Shown here: positions 22,624-36,000 of the stretch, piece by piece
How positions within the stretch are numbered: the stretch's first letter is position 1
Layout: each line of letters begins with the position of its first letter
Assembly (NCBI GenBank): GCA_001643675.2
Contig: LSRY02000013.1
Span: 870,501-934,500, forward strand
DNA: 64,000 bases
Direction of reading: 5' to 3'
DNA from: Monocercomonoides exilis
Taxonomy: Eukaryota > Preaxostyla > Oxymonadida > Polymastigidae
Position numbers and translations under genes: made by a program
Notes under the pieces: generated by a model
Databases searched by the model: none
Told to the model about the DNA's origin: nothing
What the model saw: the letters and a program-made list of their open reading frames with translations, nothing else

Positions 22624-25544
22624 TCACTTTTTCGACATAACTTCAATCCAATCAGAAATGGATGCTACGCAACGCACTTCAGGATCAAAATATGCAGTGA
22701 GTCCAAGGAAAGTCTGGAAAAAAAAATTTTTTTTTTTAAACAGAAATGAATAAAAAAAAATAAAATTGTTAAATATGCAAACATTTTCATCTGGTTCAAT
22801 TCCCCATTCAATCAAGCAGCGTCTCAGCGCCTGAAGAGACATCGAGTCCGGATCTTCCTTCGACTCGCACATTCTAGCGACTTCTCTTGGATCGACTCCA
22901 GCTGCATCGAGTGTCTCCTTCACTTTTGCCAGAGCTGCATCCACATCCACACGAACAGGATACCCCTCCAACATCGGCAGCGGCACAAGTGTGTCACTCA
23001 CTTTGTTGCCCAGCTTGTAATGCAGTGTGAAGTCATCTGCATCATAAAGATAAATGTGCTTTCCTAACAAATTGTAGATGCTGCCTATGTGCAGATCTTG
23101 CGTGTGGAGGACGGTTGAGCCATCGCCGTCATCCAGTTTGTATTTCCCTCTTTCAAGGAATTTGCCTGTCTTTACACCAGAATTTCTGAGGGTGATATGG
23201 AAAATGCATAAAAATGTGTATAAAATAGAATTACACATAGAAAAGTGTACATTTTTTTTTAAAAAAAATATTGCAATAATCATTGCAAAAAGAAAGAGAA
23301 ATAATATTTTCAGTTGTTCAGTAAAATAAGCATGGATAAAAAATAAACAGTACAAACCTGTCATCTGGCTCATAAATAGCTATCGTGTCGTCAGAAGGAT
23401 AAGAGCTGAGAATAAAGCGTCGGGGTGCGTCTTGTGCTTTGCAGTCGAGCAGGCGCGCTTTGTATCTGAACACAACGCCTTCGAAGGAGATCATCTTGGA
23501 GAAGTCCTTCTTCGGCGGCTTCGGGAACAGATGCTTCACATTCTCCATTGTGTCATCCTCAGAGCCGATTCCGTCCCATGGCGGGATTTCCTGTGCAGTT
23601 TGATGAATGATGTGAAATGCAAAAGAGAAAGAGAGAAAGGAAAAAGAAGAAAAAAAAAAGGTTACAAAAATATAAAATAAAATATGAATGAACATCAAAT
23701 AAATAAAAATAAATCGTCATTATTTTTAATAAAACGAAAAGTTTTATTATTATCAGCATAACAATGCGTTTTGTCAACATCATCGCAAATTCTTCTATTT
23801 CTCTCCAATTCTCCTTTCTTCCTCTCCTCTCTTCTTCTCTCCTCCTCTTCTTCACATCAACAAACCGACTCTGGAGGTATCGTAACCACCTTCGGTAGTG
23901 TGATAGTCGGAAACTCAGTCACCCCAAACACTTCTGTGTAGTACTTCTTTGTGAATGCGTCGCAGGAATACAGCAAGAACGGCCGGCCAAACACAGAGAT
24001 CGTTCTGCCCACCATCAGATCAGCAGCAGTGAGGCAGCCGCCTTTCGTGACCTCCTCTGCCGTGGGCGACGTCGTCGGTCCGCGGAACTTCTTCGGAATG
24101 CGCGTCCGCCGCACAAACTGAGGGAAGTCCAGGTAGCCGGAATTGGAGCGCTTCATCTCTATCACCTGGATCGTGTCGTCGGAGAGATAGTATTGGAGGA
24201 CAAAGCTGTGCAGAGGAAGAGGAAGAGGAAGAGGAAGAGGAAGAGGAAGATGAAGAGAAGAGAGAAGAAGAAAGAAGAAATATCAATTGTTGAGATGATT
24301 CGATTAACAATTTTTGAATAAATTCAGCATTATACAAGGTCTGATTTCATGGGGAAAAAAAAAAAAATTGAATAAGCTTATTAATCGTCCTTATTTCTTT
24401 TTTTCTCCCTCTTTTTCTCTTCGCCCATATAAATATATAATTATCACATACGTTCTCAGATCTCCAAATGATTCAATGCGATCGTCCCAAACGCAGTAGA
24501 ACCGAAGCACTTTCCTGTCATTTTTCAAAAACTGCCTAAGCGCCAGCTTTTCTGGGTCTTGTGCTGCGGTGTGTCTTGGATGGGGCTTGCGGGCTTCCAT
24601 GTCTTCTTCCCAGGCATCGTGCGGCCATTCCTCAGGCTCAGGAACTTCAATGCCTACGCGGTTCAGGAAGTTCTGTTGTTGCACGTAAAAAAAAATATTT
24701 TTTGCGTTGAAGCATCAGAATAAACATTCCGTGGAAGAAGGGAAAAATATTGAATTTGAATGTTTGAACGAAGAATTAATGATTCATTGAAAAAGGCAAA
24801 TTTGTTTTAGTATATAATACATAAATTGTTCAGAGTGGAAAAAATCAAACTCTTGTAAATTTGTCGCAATCAACAATGTGATATACAACGCCATATATTT
24901 CAATGTCAAGACCGATATTAAGATCCTCCCATTTCAAATACTCGCCTGTGGTGCCAGCTTTTGGAAACTGATGCCTTCTCAATTTTGTTCCTTGGGGAAT
25001 GCCGCTGCAGTCTTGCCTAGTTTCATTTATTTGCATGCTATCATCTTCAAGATAACAATAAATTTTCACTTTGCTGAAGTGATAAAAATCAAATAGAAAA
25101 ATACAATCAAAAAAGTTTTTGTTCAATAGAATCGTTCATACTGATAACGAAATGTTTCAAGGCGTGACTCTGTAACACCTTCTTGGTAATATGCAAAAAA
25201 TCGAAGAACTTTACGATCAAATGCAATAAAAGCAGGAGTATGGTCAGCTTCATCGGATGGAATTGCGCTTGAACTTGAGCCATCAAGCGAACGGGCTCCA
25301 CTTTTCATAATAGAACGAGTCGTTCCTGAGACTTTTGGTTTTTGTCCAAGAAGAAGAGCTCCTCCAATTCCTGGGGCATCTTCATTCACAACAACACCTT
25401 GGTCAGGCCTATTCGTAAATGAGATTTGATTCAAATGAAATAAAAAAGAGAATTCTGTTTTGAATCATCTCAATCATATTTTAAGAAATCAAACTTTTTG
25501 TCAAAAACGTGACTTTTGTGGAATCTTTTCTCTCTAGGATCCAT
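22624..25544 (-). CDS. EFHC1: EFHC1/Rib72-like DM10 axonemal protein, eight exons
   Basis: EFHC1/Rib72 proteins sit inside flagellar doublet microtubules. Exons on the minus strand are 25544-25495, 25408-25142, 25073-24851, 24672-24452, 24205-23866, 23590-23358, 23185-22783 and 22713-22624, giving 608 residues, close to the ~640 of human EFHC1. Three DM10 domains are seen: about residues 75-182 (from FDRKVLRFFAYYQE to VDCDKFTR), 233-345 (FYCVWDDRIESFG to DAFTKKYYTEVFG) and 405-495 (ARLLDCKAQDAPRRF to LYDADDFTLHYKLG). The C-terminal EF-hand region (495-600) keeps helices around SLQALRRCLIEWGI but no intact calcium loop that I can see. Each intron junction restores the family alignment, and phases close without remainder. 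Its presence implies a motile flagellum. Confidence 0.92.
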
Positions 25545-27285
25545 TGTCCTGTATCCAGGTAAAAATGGCAAATCTAAAGTTCAGGCATTCACAAACGGTG
25601 AAAAATTAAATAGCAATATGAAATATTAAAAAATTATAAATTAAACCATCGTATCTTCTTGTAGTCATGGAAAATTTGAAAACGGTTGTTTTGTTAACCC
25701 CTTTACTTAATTCGGAACTTCAAACGGCTATGGGAAATTTGATTTTTGAAATAATGAAACAATATCTCTTTTTGATAAGTGAATAATATTGCTCGAAATT
25801 ATCCCACTTATTAGTTTGAGCTTGTTCAATTTTCCATCATAAAATAACTTCGTTTGAAACTTTTTCAAATCATTTTCAAAATTGTGCATGACAAAGAATA
25901 ACACCAGCAGATTATTTTTACTCTTTTTCGAGTTAAAACTAAAATTAAAAAAAAAAATTAAAAAAAAATGATGAGCCGAGGATGAGAGAAAGGGGAAGAA
26001 AAAGATGATGATGAATAATAGACATTTCAAAGAGGATATTGCCATTATAATCACAAGAATGAACGAACAAACGAAAAGCGAAAAAAGACTGTGTGATGGA
26101 AGTCAATGTGAAAGTTATCTAAGGAAAGGAAGAAAGAGGCATAGAGATCAGAATGAAGATCTCTTAGCAGAAGCACATTAAAGAAAGAGAGAAAGAGAGA
26201 GAGAAGATCAAATAGACAAAAGAGATGAAAGAGATTGAATCACAAAGCAGAAACAGAAGGAGAAGAAGGAAGAGCTGTGGAAGGTGAAGATGAACAGAAT
26301 GAAGAACAGAAAAATCGCAGTGGATGATGAAGAAAGAGGAGATATGAATAAGAGGTGCACATGAGGAGGAAATGATGATGAGAATACAGGAATATTGGCA
26401 ACTAAAATGGAAGCAAAATAAAAAGAGTTGCAGATGAAGAAAGAAGAGATGGGGCTGAAAAAGAAGCAGAAGATTGGAGAAGCGAATGAGATGACAAAGT
26501 TCAAAAGACAGAGGCAATTGATGCATGTCGATGAAGTCAGAGGGAAGCTGTCAGCAGCAGAAGGAAAGAAAGAAAAGCAAATAAAAAAGAAAAACTTTGA
26601 ACAAGAAAGATGAGAAGATGATTTTATTGAATGTAATTTTTTTCCATTTCATAACGAAAACATTCAACATTATCTGCATTTAGAGAAGCATGAAAAATCA
26701 GATACAGATGCTGTTTTTTGAGCTTGTTGAATTTTCATTCAGTTGCCAAACAGTTTGAAGGCTAAAAGCACCAACAATCTCAAATTGCATATTCTTCTTG
26801 AAATATTCTGACGTATTTCGTTTCACTTCTAAAATTTTTTTATGAAATATCGAACGAACTATTCAAAAATCAACACATAACAAAAATTTGTTTCATTAAT
26901 TTTAGAGAAAAAGAGAGTTTGAATTGGGAATCATAAGAATTTCTTGAATTTACCAAAAATAAATGAAAAATCTTCACAACATTCTCACTTCAACAGTAAT
27001 CCATAAGCTTTCAATAAAAATAAAAATAAAAAATAAAAAATAAAATAAATAAAATAAATAAAATAAATAAAATAAATAAAATAAAAAATAAATACACATC
27101 TATACATTTAAAAATATAAATAAAAGCTTCAAAATAACAAAATAAAGCTCTGTGTTTAATTGTGAAATAATATCTTCCAATAAGAATTTCTCAAAAGACT
27201 CACAAACAATTGAAATATATATATATATATACTCTTAATCTTCCTTTTTGTATCAAAAAAAGATTACTTATACTTATTATTGCCC
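25545..27285. other. Intergenic region with purine-rich block and A/T microsatellite
   Basis: No gene could be established. 25,545-26,040 is plain AT-rich DNA. 26,041-26,620 is a strongly purine-rich block (AGAAAGAGAG-like) that reads as charged coiled-coil codons in one + frame between scattered in-frame stops. 26,640-27,000 is AT rich, and 27,018-27,097 is an AAATAAAATAAAT-type microsatellite. A short TA run lies at 27,215-27,230. Confidence 0.6.
27018..27097. repeat. AAATAAAATAAAT-type microsatellite
   Basis: About 80 bp of alternating A3-5 and T units on the + strand, in the intergenic DNA beyond the 3-prime end of the gene at 27286-29273. Simple-sequence repeat. Confidence 0.85.
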
Positions 27286-29273
27286 CTATAATTGTTCTTC
27301 CTCTTCTTCATTTTCAGATTCCACATATCCATCAACAACATCTTCATCATTCACGTAATAATAATTCACCCAATCTTGATTATATTGAAGCTTTGAATGA
27401 TCATTTGAAGATATTCCTCCTGCATTCAAGCATTTTTTTAACAGTTCAAAATATTTTTCTTCTTTTTTGACTGTTGAATCCAAAAGACCATTAAATTGTT
27501 CCTCTGTATCTTTCACTTTCATTTCTTTCTCTCTGCCAGCTTCTCTTCCCATTTCATTATAATTAACATCTGCATCTGCATGCATGGCGCAAACCGGGCA
27601 AATGCTTGGGTCACATTTTGCCTTCAGCCTTCTTCTTATTCGTTCATCCTTCTTCGCTTTTACAGCGTCTTCTGATAAACTTGGAGTCAAATGGGCATTC
27701 AACATGTCAATAACTCCTTCTTCTTCGCACGCCTCTGCTAGCATTGCTTTTAGCTCTCCGCGCAAACTTCGAGGAAGGCATGTGTAATTTCTGACCTCCT
27801 CTTTACCAACATTCACCTGAAGTGGCCGAATACGTGCCATCGATGATACACAGACCCATCCATCCAAAAGTGCCTTTGCTGCCTCCAGTTTCAACTTATC
27901 GTTTGTCGTGTCACAAAACAATGAAGCTATTCTTCTCATAACATCTCTTTTCATGCACCGGGTGATTGACTCATAAGCCTGCTTCGCAAGCCAACATCTG
28001 ATGAACATAATTGCACACATCTGAAACTTTGAAATCATTTTTTGCACACTTTGCTCTTCGCAATACAGTCCATCGATCATGTGTTGGAAGTTGGCACCAC
28101 CTGAAGAATAAATATCAGGGCAACTTGCATCCAAAAATCTGCTTCCAGGGAAAATAGCCTTCCATTCTTCTTCAGTCCAGCTTCCAAACAAATAGCAAAA
28201 CACCTTTTCCACAATTCTGTTCTGACAAGTTAATATATGAGCAAATGCTAAAACATGATCAGCTGAAAGCCTGCACAAGCACTCGAATGCTTGAAGTGCC
28301 ATGCAGCATATTGCACCGCGTGAGCACACAGGCGGGATCCAGTCAGAAGAATTGCATTTGGGTAATCCAACAGAGGCTTGTCTGGAATTGAATGCATTTG
28401 GGTCAGGAATAAACGAATCAAGAGTTAAAATGGTATTCGTTTTAACGGTATTACCAAGTTTCAAATAAACTCTTAGTGATGACAATTTTTTTGTCATTTT
28501 CAATGCCTCTACAATCACAGAGTGAATACTGTTCGATAAAAGATAATATAGCCATTTCCCAACCAAAACGCATGTGCACTCTCCAATAAAAGGAGTAGCT
28601 CCTGAGAAAGACAAATAAATAAATAAATAAAACGTTTCTTGAAATGAATTTCTTCTCAAAAAAAAGTTTCACACCGTTATCAACAGAAAGATATCTATAA
28701 TAAGCAATTGTATTCAGGCAAATATCTTCATCATCGCATTCGCCTAAAGCAACAAGTTCTTCATCAATAGTTTCATATCTCTCCTCGCCAGAGAATAGAG
28801 AAATTGATTTTGCCAGTCTTTTCGCTGGCTCAGAAAGATTTCCCATATCCATTTCATATTCTTCTTCTTCAAGATCGCCGGAAAGGCATAAAATTTGGGA
28901 TATTTCCCCAAGAACGCGAGCTGTCAAAACTTCGCGAGGACTTTCAATAGCTCCGAAGCTGTCCTTCAATTTATTAATAATGTCTCTTTCATCCCAAGCA
29001 TAGAAGAATATATAAGATTGATGTTTAGCAATTTTGAGCAAATGATAAAATCTTATCAGCAGCGGCTCCAGTTCTCCAATTTCTTTATTCCTGATTTCTG
29101 TTGTAAAAAATGAAAAAAAAAAATATTTGATAGTTAACAGCATCAAATTTCAAAGAATATTCTTTTTAATAAAAACCGCTTTTTAAATAATCTATCTCTT
29201 CTTCCGCTGTCATCATATCCATTGCTTTGAAACTATTTTTTGATGTATTTTTTAAATCCGTTGCTTTTGACAT
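27286..29273 (-). CDS. Uncharacterised helical protein, three exons
   Basis: Exons on the minus strand are 29273-29177, 29097-28675 and 28601-27286, joining to 611 residues that begin MSKATDLKNTSKNSF. I do not recognise the family. The middle (about residues 170-430) looks all-helical, with amphipathic segments such as CCMALQAFECLCRLSADHV and KLKLEAAKALLDGW, suggesting an ARM/HEAT-like solenoid. A short CDPSICPVCAMHAD segment could bind metal but has only a few cysteines. The C-terminus is acidic and ends in a Glu run before TAG. No signal peptide or membrane segment is evident. The gene faces away from the second giant gene, with about 770 bp between its start and the small decayed gene. Coding status is well supported by frame closure over two introns and low-bias protein sequence; function is unknown. 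Confidence 0.75.
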
Positions 29274-30045
29274 GAGCATGAGAGATTTTTTAAATCAAAT
29301 AATTATTGTTATGATTATGGGAAAGCTCGCTCGTTTTATTCATTGTCTGTAATAATTGTTAAAGGTGAAAATTGACAATTTTATATAAAGATATTTTGTG
29401 TTTATTTGAATTAAACAAAGAATAGTCTATGTTAATACTTTATTATTTGAACAATAAAAAAGCAATCGCACAAAAATAACAATTTCGATTTAAAATGTTT
29501 TTTTGGATTAAATACAAATTAATTATTTAATTTTTTCTGAATTTTTTGAATTTTTCGATAAAAATCATGATTTTTTTAAAAAAACTCAGTCTCTTTTGTG
29601 GCTTGCTGAGAAAAAAGTTGGAGCAACAATAACCAAAAATAATATTTATTTCAGAATCCTTTCCATAAATGTGAGGTTCAATTTAAGGAATTCTTCACTG
29701 ACAATCCTTGGATTATCACCAAATGAAAGGAAGCAGATGAAATAAAGAGTTATCTTCTACGTTTTTAAAAACAATTGACTTTCATTTAACAAATTCAAGG
29801 AAAAAAAAAAATAAAAATGTGGAAAATATGCAAAATCTTTTTTTCTCTAATTTTATATAAATCCATCTCCATCAAAGTTAGAATCCAAAATGAATCATTT
29901 GTCTTCAAAAAACGCAAGGATGGGTCATGATCTTTTCATTTCGCGAATAAAACAACAGAGAACAGGAAGACAACAAAGAAAATAGTCTCAAATGATAGAA
30001 GAATAATGATACTACACAATTTGCAGGTTGCTGAAAGTTTGAAGA
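29274..30045. other. AT-rich spacer with inner edge of right duplicated arm
   Basis: From about 29,545 onward this matches, inverted, the sequence at 17,205-17,700. The segment 29,274-29,545 is unique A/T-rich DNA upstream of the helical-protein gene and may hold its promoter. No ORF is supported. Confidence 0.7.
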
Positions 30046-33000
30046 TCTGACTGCTTTGTTGGAGCACTTTTCGATTTTTTGGACTCCAACAGATTTTGGA
30101 AACAAGATATAACTAATACCTTCGCCATATACATCCGTTCTGCTAGTTATATCTGGAGGATGATGGAAATGCCGTTTCAACCCGTTGAAGCAGAGCAGTC
30201 TGAAGAATTGCTTTTCCATTAACATGTCGATTCCTTCGTTCCCAGCGACTTTCAGCAACTGAGATGGTGCGAGACATTCATGAAATCATATTTGCTAAAA
30301 GTTATTTCTCTGCTATTTTTTTTTTCTGATGGGCAGAGGGATGAACAGCAGCGAATGAATTATTTGTGGATTGCTGATGCAAGCACAGCGAAAGGGAGGA
30401 TCAGAAAGAACACAGGGCTTGACAGACATCAGATCTATTGGTACATGGACTTGGATGGAATTAAACAAGAGAGCAAGGATCGAGAGAGCATTTGTTGGAA
30501 GAGGATTTGCTAAAAATGGAAAATATCAATTCACAAAATCATTCCACGGTAAAAAGAAGAACATTTCGCAATTGAGGGAATATTGTTGATGTTCGATGGA
30601 AATGATAGTATTTCTTCGGAAACAAACAAAAAATCACTGTATTTTAAAGAATTTATTTTTTCTATATTTTTTTTGAATTTTTTTTGAGCTTAAAATTATA
30701 TTTGAAATGATTGATGATTATTTTGTTGATTATGGAATTATTAGCGATTATTTGAGAAATGAAACCAAAATATTATTTTTGATGAAGAAATGCAGAGGAA
30801 TATGGGCTATATTGATCATTTGAGTTTTTCATTTGTGTTTTTGTTTGGCGAAGAGCAAGTTGCGCAGCAGAAGAATTATGAATCTTGCGCCTATTATTTT
30901 TGTGTGCGTCAGTGCTATTTGCGAGACAGAAGAAGCAACAGGAAACGAATTAAATGGATTGGACGTAAATTTTATGTTCCGATTGCCAAGAGAAAGAAAT
31001 GACTATTATACGCAGGGAAACAATCAGTACAGCATAATTGCATCAACATTTATTGTTGTGAACTGCTCATTGAGAACAGCGAATGTGTTGCAAATTCAGC
31101 CAGAAGGAAAAGCTTGTTTTTTGGTTTGCGAGGGGTCAAGGCTTGATGTGAGAGGATGTGTGATTTCAGTTTCATCACAAGTGAGCCCATTTGTGGTGGA
31201 TGGAGGAAGCATCCATTCAGTGAACCTGACGATTCGAACTTCGAAGCCGTTTGCACCAATTCCGCGACTTTTTTGCTCGTCTTTCAAAAATTCTGAGAGA
31301 GATGGAGCAAATTCGATAACTCTTCAAGACTCTTCATTTTCATCATTTGAATTGGATTCTGCTCCATTTCTTGCACCGAATGCGAGCTGCTTTGTGAGAG
31401 CCAGTGGGCTTGCCATGGCAAACATTTCAGTTGCTTCAGGAGCACAAAGGGAAATGGATTTGAGAGCGAGAACAGAAACAACGATTGAGAGCTGCTCTTT
31501 TTGCAGAGTTTGGGATGCTATTGATGGAGGCATTGCGAGGTCAGTGAACAGCCCCTGTGCCTCGCTGAGAGCCACAAATTCCTCATTTGAGTGCTGCTTT
31601 CGAACGATGAATGTGAACAAATCAGGTGGACGCAACATGACAAGGCAACCACTTGAGGCAAATGATACACACATTTTTACAGATTGTGAATGGTTTGATA
31701 CGGGATTTGCAAATATTGGAAGCGCTATTTATTTGGAAGGAAAATCGACACTCGAATGTTCAATGTGCTCATTCAAGAATATGAGTCACAACAATGATGG
31801 AGCTGTTTGTGTCCGTTCAGCAACAGGAGTGACAATGATAAATTGTAATTTCACAAATTGCGTGGCAAAAGATAATACTGGTGGAATGATCATTTATCTA
31901 TTGAATGGCGATTATTATTTTTCTGAATGTATCTTTTGCGAGTGTAAAGTGACTTCGCATTACGCAGGAGGATTGCGCATTCATCAATCTTCAGGAAGCA
32001 TGAATGAAACAATTGAAAAATGCAAGTTTATTCGCAATGAAGTAGGATCATTTGGAGGAGGATTATTTATGGAAGGTCAGCCGACACATTTTTTGATCAA
32101 AGAGTGTGAATTTTATGGAAACAAGGCAAATGGAACAGGAAAAGACTCCTTTGAAGGCGGTGGAGGAGGAATGGTAATAAATTCTATGAGTTGGATGGAA
32201 GCCGATCCATCTCCAAAAATAATTTCATTTTGCTTTTTCAGTGGAAACAAGGATATTATCGAAGAAGGTCACGATGTGAAAATCAGGAATTTTTTTCTCA
32301 AAGGTTCACCATTTGAATCGTCGTTTTCAACAACGTCAGAAAAGAGAGTGTTTTACAACAAAAGCAAAACGAATTATGATGAATGGCTTCCAACAATCAA
32401 AACAACATATGCAAGCGCAGGTGGTGTTGAAGGACCTGTTTGTGGGCTTTCGGAAAGCAATCCATGCAACACGATAACACAGGCATACAACATGATTGAG
32501 AAAGGAGAGAAGGGGACAGTGAACATTCTTCCATCGACATATTCTTCGATGGCGCTGCTCATTGGAGGAGGAGATATTTCCTTCGCAGGGGAAAGCAAGA
32601 GCGAGTGTATCATTACCACAGAATTGCTGAATTCACACGAGTGTTTGTTCACACTGGATTCGGGATCGATGGGATTGTCTTTGGTGAAGATTCTTCACAA
32701 CAGCGGAGAATCATCTTCTTCGTTGTTTGTGATGCGAACAGGAGCACAGAAACTGACACTGAAGAATGTGGTCATATCAGGGGCAGAAGATGGGCAGACA
32801 CATTCATTTGATGCCTCGCCATTCAAGATGGTATTTGAGAGAACAAAGATGGAAAACTGTTTGATTGAGGATATCGATCTGGGAGATTGCTCTTTGTTTG
32901 AGGAAGAGTCGGAGAGTGCTGCTGGGAGAGGGATACTGGGGAATGTGACGATGCAAAGGATCAGTCGGATGAGAGGAGATGGGGCGATATTCAGCACTCA

Positions 33001-36000
33001 AAGCGAGAGAAGCGATTCATGGGAGCTGGAGAACACCACATTGAGGAACTGTGTGAGCAAGGAAGGGAATGGAGGGAGCATTGGGTGGAGTGTTGGTCAA
33101 AGCGGGACATTCAAGATTGGCAGGGGAGAGGTGACAACAGTGATTGGAGAGTGTGGGGCAGAGAAGGGGAGAGGAGAGGAGAAGGGGAGAGGAGGAGGGG
33201 TGTATTTGGAGCTTTCATCACCAACAACAGTGTTTGAGATTGTGAATGTGGGATTTGAAGACAATCGTGCAGAACATGGGGTGAATGTGTTTATTGCATC
33301 GCCTCAGCTGGAATTGATTCCAAAAGGGAGATATGAATTTGTTTCACATTTGAGTGAAGATATGCATGAAGTGGAGGGAGTGGGAGACACGAACAATGCA
33401 ACACTTGTGATTCCGATTGTGTGCTATCTTCTGGATGTTCCGAGGAGTGAGGTGTATGTTTCCACATCCGGGGTTGATCATCCTCGGTGTGGGCACACAT
33501 TCTTCGAGTGCCGAACACTGAACTTTCCTGTTGAGAGGGAAGAGAGCACACCAGCAGATGGAACGACAACAGCGACAATCAAAGTTGGAAATGGAGTTGA
33601 GGTTGGTTCGACAGTGATCCTTTCGAAAACATCAAGGGTGATAGAAGGGGCAGATGTTGAAGGATCGCTTGTTGTTGGAGGCGAGGCAGCATGCAAAGGT
33701 GGAGAGGAAGGATGCGTTGGAGTGTTTGTGGTGCTGAAGGAAACGATAATGAGGAACATTGGATTTGCGATGCCATCTGCTCTTGAACATCACGAGGCGA
33801 TATTCCATCTGAAAGGAGAAACACTGAACTTGAGTGAATGTGTTGTCACATTTGGAGAAGAAGTGAATTTTGTAGAATACAGCTTGATCATTGTGGAATG
33901 TGGAGAAGCGAATGTGACTTCGCTGAGATTGGCATCAATGAGGTTTGGGAAGGCTGGGATAAGAGCGAATGGGGGATTGTCGTCTGTGGCTCTGAAGAAT
34001 GTGGAGCTGAATGATATGACCTTTGGAGGAGAAAAGGGGTTTATTGTTTGTGAGAGAGGAAGCACACTCAGAGGAGAAAATGTGAGAGCCAGTGAGAGCG
34101 AAATGGGGGGAAGCAGTATGATTTGGGCAGGGAGCAGTTGCACTGTTCGGATGAGGGAGTGTTCGTGGAGTTTGTGCAACTTTGTTGATTCGGGGATAAT
34201 AAAAGGTGTTGAAGCGAAAGAGATATCTATCTGGGGATGCAATGGGAGCAATGTCCGAGTGAATGAGGGAGATGGGGGGATGATGTGTGGAGTGGTTGGG
34301 GAAGGAGGGATGGTGGATGTGTGGAACACGAGTGTTTTGGGGTGTGTGGCAGAGAAAGGGAATGGAGGAGGGATGAGGGTGGAGCTGAAAGGGGATGCAC
34401 AACTGAAGATCAGGAGCGAAGAAGAAGTGACACTGATGAAGAAATGTTCAGCAGGAGAGGAAGGGATGATGAATGGAGGAGGGTGTGGAGGAGGGCTGTG
34501 GGTGTTGATTGAGGGAGAGAGATGTGGGTTTTCAGTGAGAGGAGTGAGGTTTGAAGAGAACAGAGCAAGGAGCGGGAGGGATGTGTTTGTTGTGTGTGAT
34601 GATTTGAGGAGGGTTGTGAATGGAAGCAGTTTCTCGTTCAGCAGAGAGATAAGCGAGAGAGAGAACTCACTGATGGGGAAGGATGGGGAGAAGTTTTTGA
34701 GTGAGGTTGATCTGTTCATATTCATTGAGGGATACAGCTCGTGTGTGATTGAGGTGGGGAGCGAGAATGGAGACAATGGGATGTGGTGCGGGATGGAGAA
34801 CTGTCCGTGCAGGAGTGTGGATTATGGGGTTGGGAGGCTTGGTGGAGAGGGAGAAAAGAAAATAGTGATAAGTGGGAGCACGAGTGTTGAGAAGGTGGGA
34901 GATGTGAGTGGAGTTCGGATTGAAGGGAAAGACAGCAAGAGAATGAAGGTGGTTGTGGAGAAAGGAATTGAAGGGGAAGGGGAAAGTGTTCTTGATTCGA
35001 AGGGAGTGAGTGTGTTTGTGAATGTGGGGTTTGAATTGCCTGGTCATTTTGAACCGAGGAGAGAAGCAGTGATAAGCTCATCAAGAGGAAGTGGTGTTTT
35101 GGAGATGGAATTGTGTTCGTTTTTGATGCAGGAAGGGGAAGAAGAGGCAGTGGAATATGGGATTATCAGGAGCAGTGGACAAGCTGTGCAGATGAGGTGG
35201 ATATCGATAAATAATATCAGGATGAGAAAGTGTCTGATGGATCTTGCTGTTTTTGGAGCTGAGCGGAATGGGGCAGAGAATGAAATTGTGAGCATCAGCA
35301 ACTGCTCGTTTGGGAGCCTGTCAGTTGTTGGTGGAGATGAGTCAGCTGTGATGTGTGCCGAGGTGAGGAGAGTGATGAAGATAGAACAGAGCAACATGAG
35401 TGATATAACAAGTGGAGAGAGCATGAGGGGTGGGGCAGTGAGGGTGAACATCCATGATTCAGGGATGATTCATGTGAAAGAGGGGAGGATGGAGAGGTGT
35501 TTGGGAGAGAAGGTGAGTGGTGGGAAAGGAGGATGGATGCACGTGGACTGCAGTGAAAGGAAGGGAGGGATGCCATTCAAGTTTGAGGGAGTGGAGTTTT
35601 TTGGGAACGAGGCATTTGTGGGGAAGAACATGTTTATTTTGGATTCGGATCTGAATGTGACAGTGAGGAGCGAGACATTTGGGATTGATGTTGAAGGGAT
35701 GGAAGACGATCCGAATGAGTTTGTTGGAAGTGATGAGAAGCGGATCAACACAGATCTGTTGCGATTTCTTGTTGAATACAGGAGCGAGAGGATTGTGGTG
35801 TGGGAAAAGGGAGATGATGTTGTTCGATGTGGGAGTGAGGAGGATCCATGTGAGACACTGGAGATGGGGATGAGACACATTGAGAGAGAAGGGGAAAGAA
35901 AAGTGGTGGTTGTGAAGGAAAAGATAAGGGTGGAAGGGGAACATGATTTGAGTGGGATTGAAGTGGAATCAGTGGGAGCAGGATATGATGAGATGGAATA

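Noticed and set aside
30337-30513. Homeodomain in the small decayed gene
   Set aside because: KNTGLDRHQIYWYM vaguely resembles a recognition helix, but the WF-N core is absent and the rest of the domain is not found.
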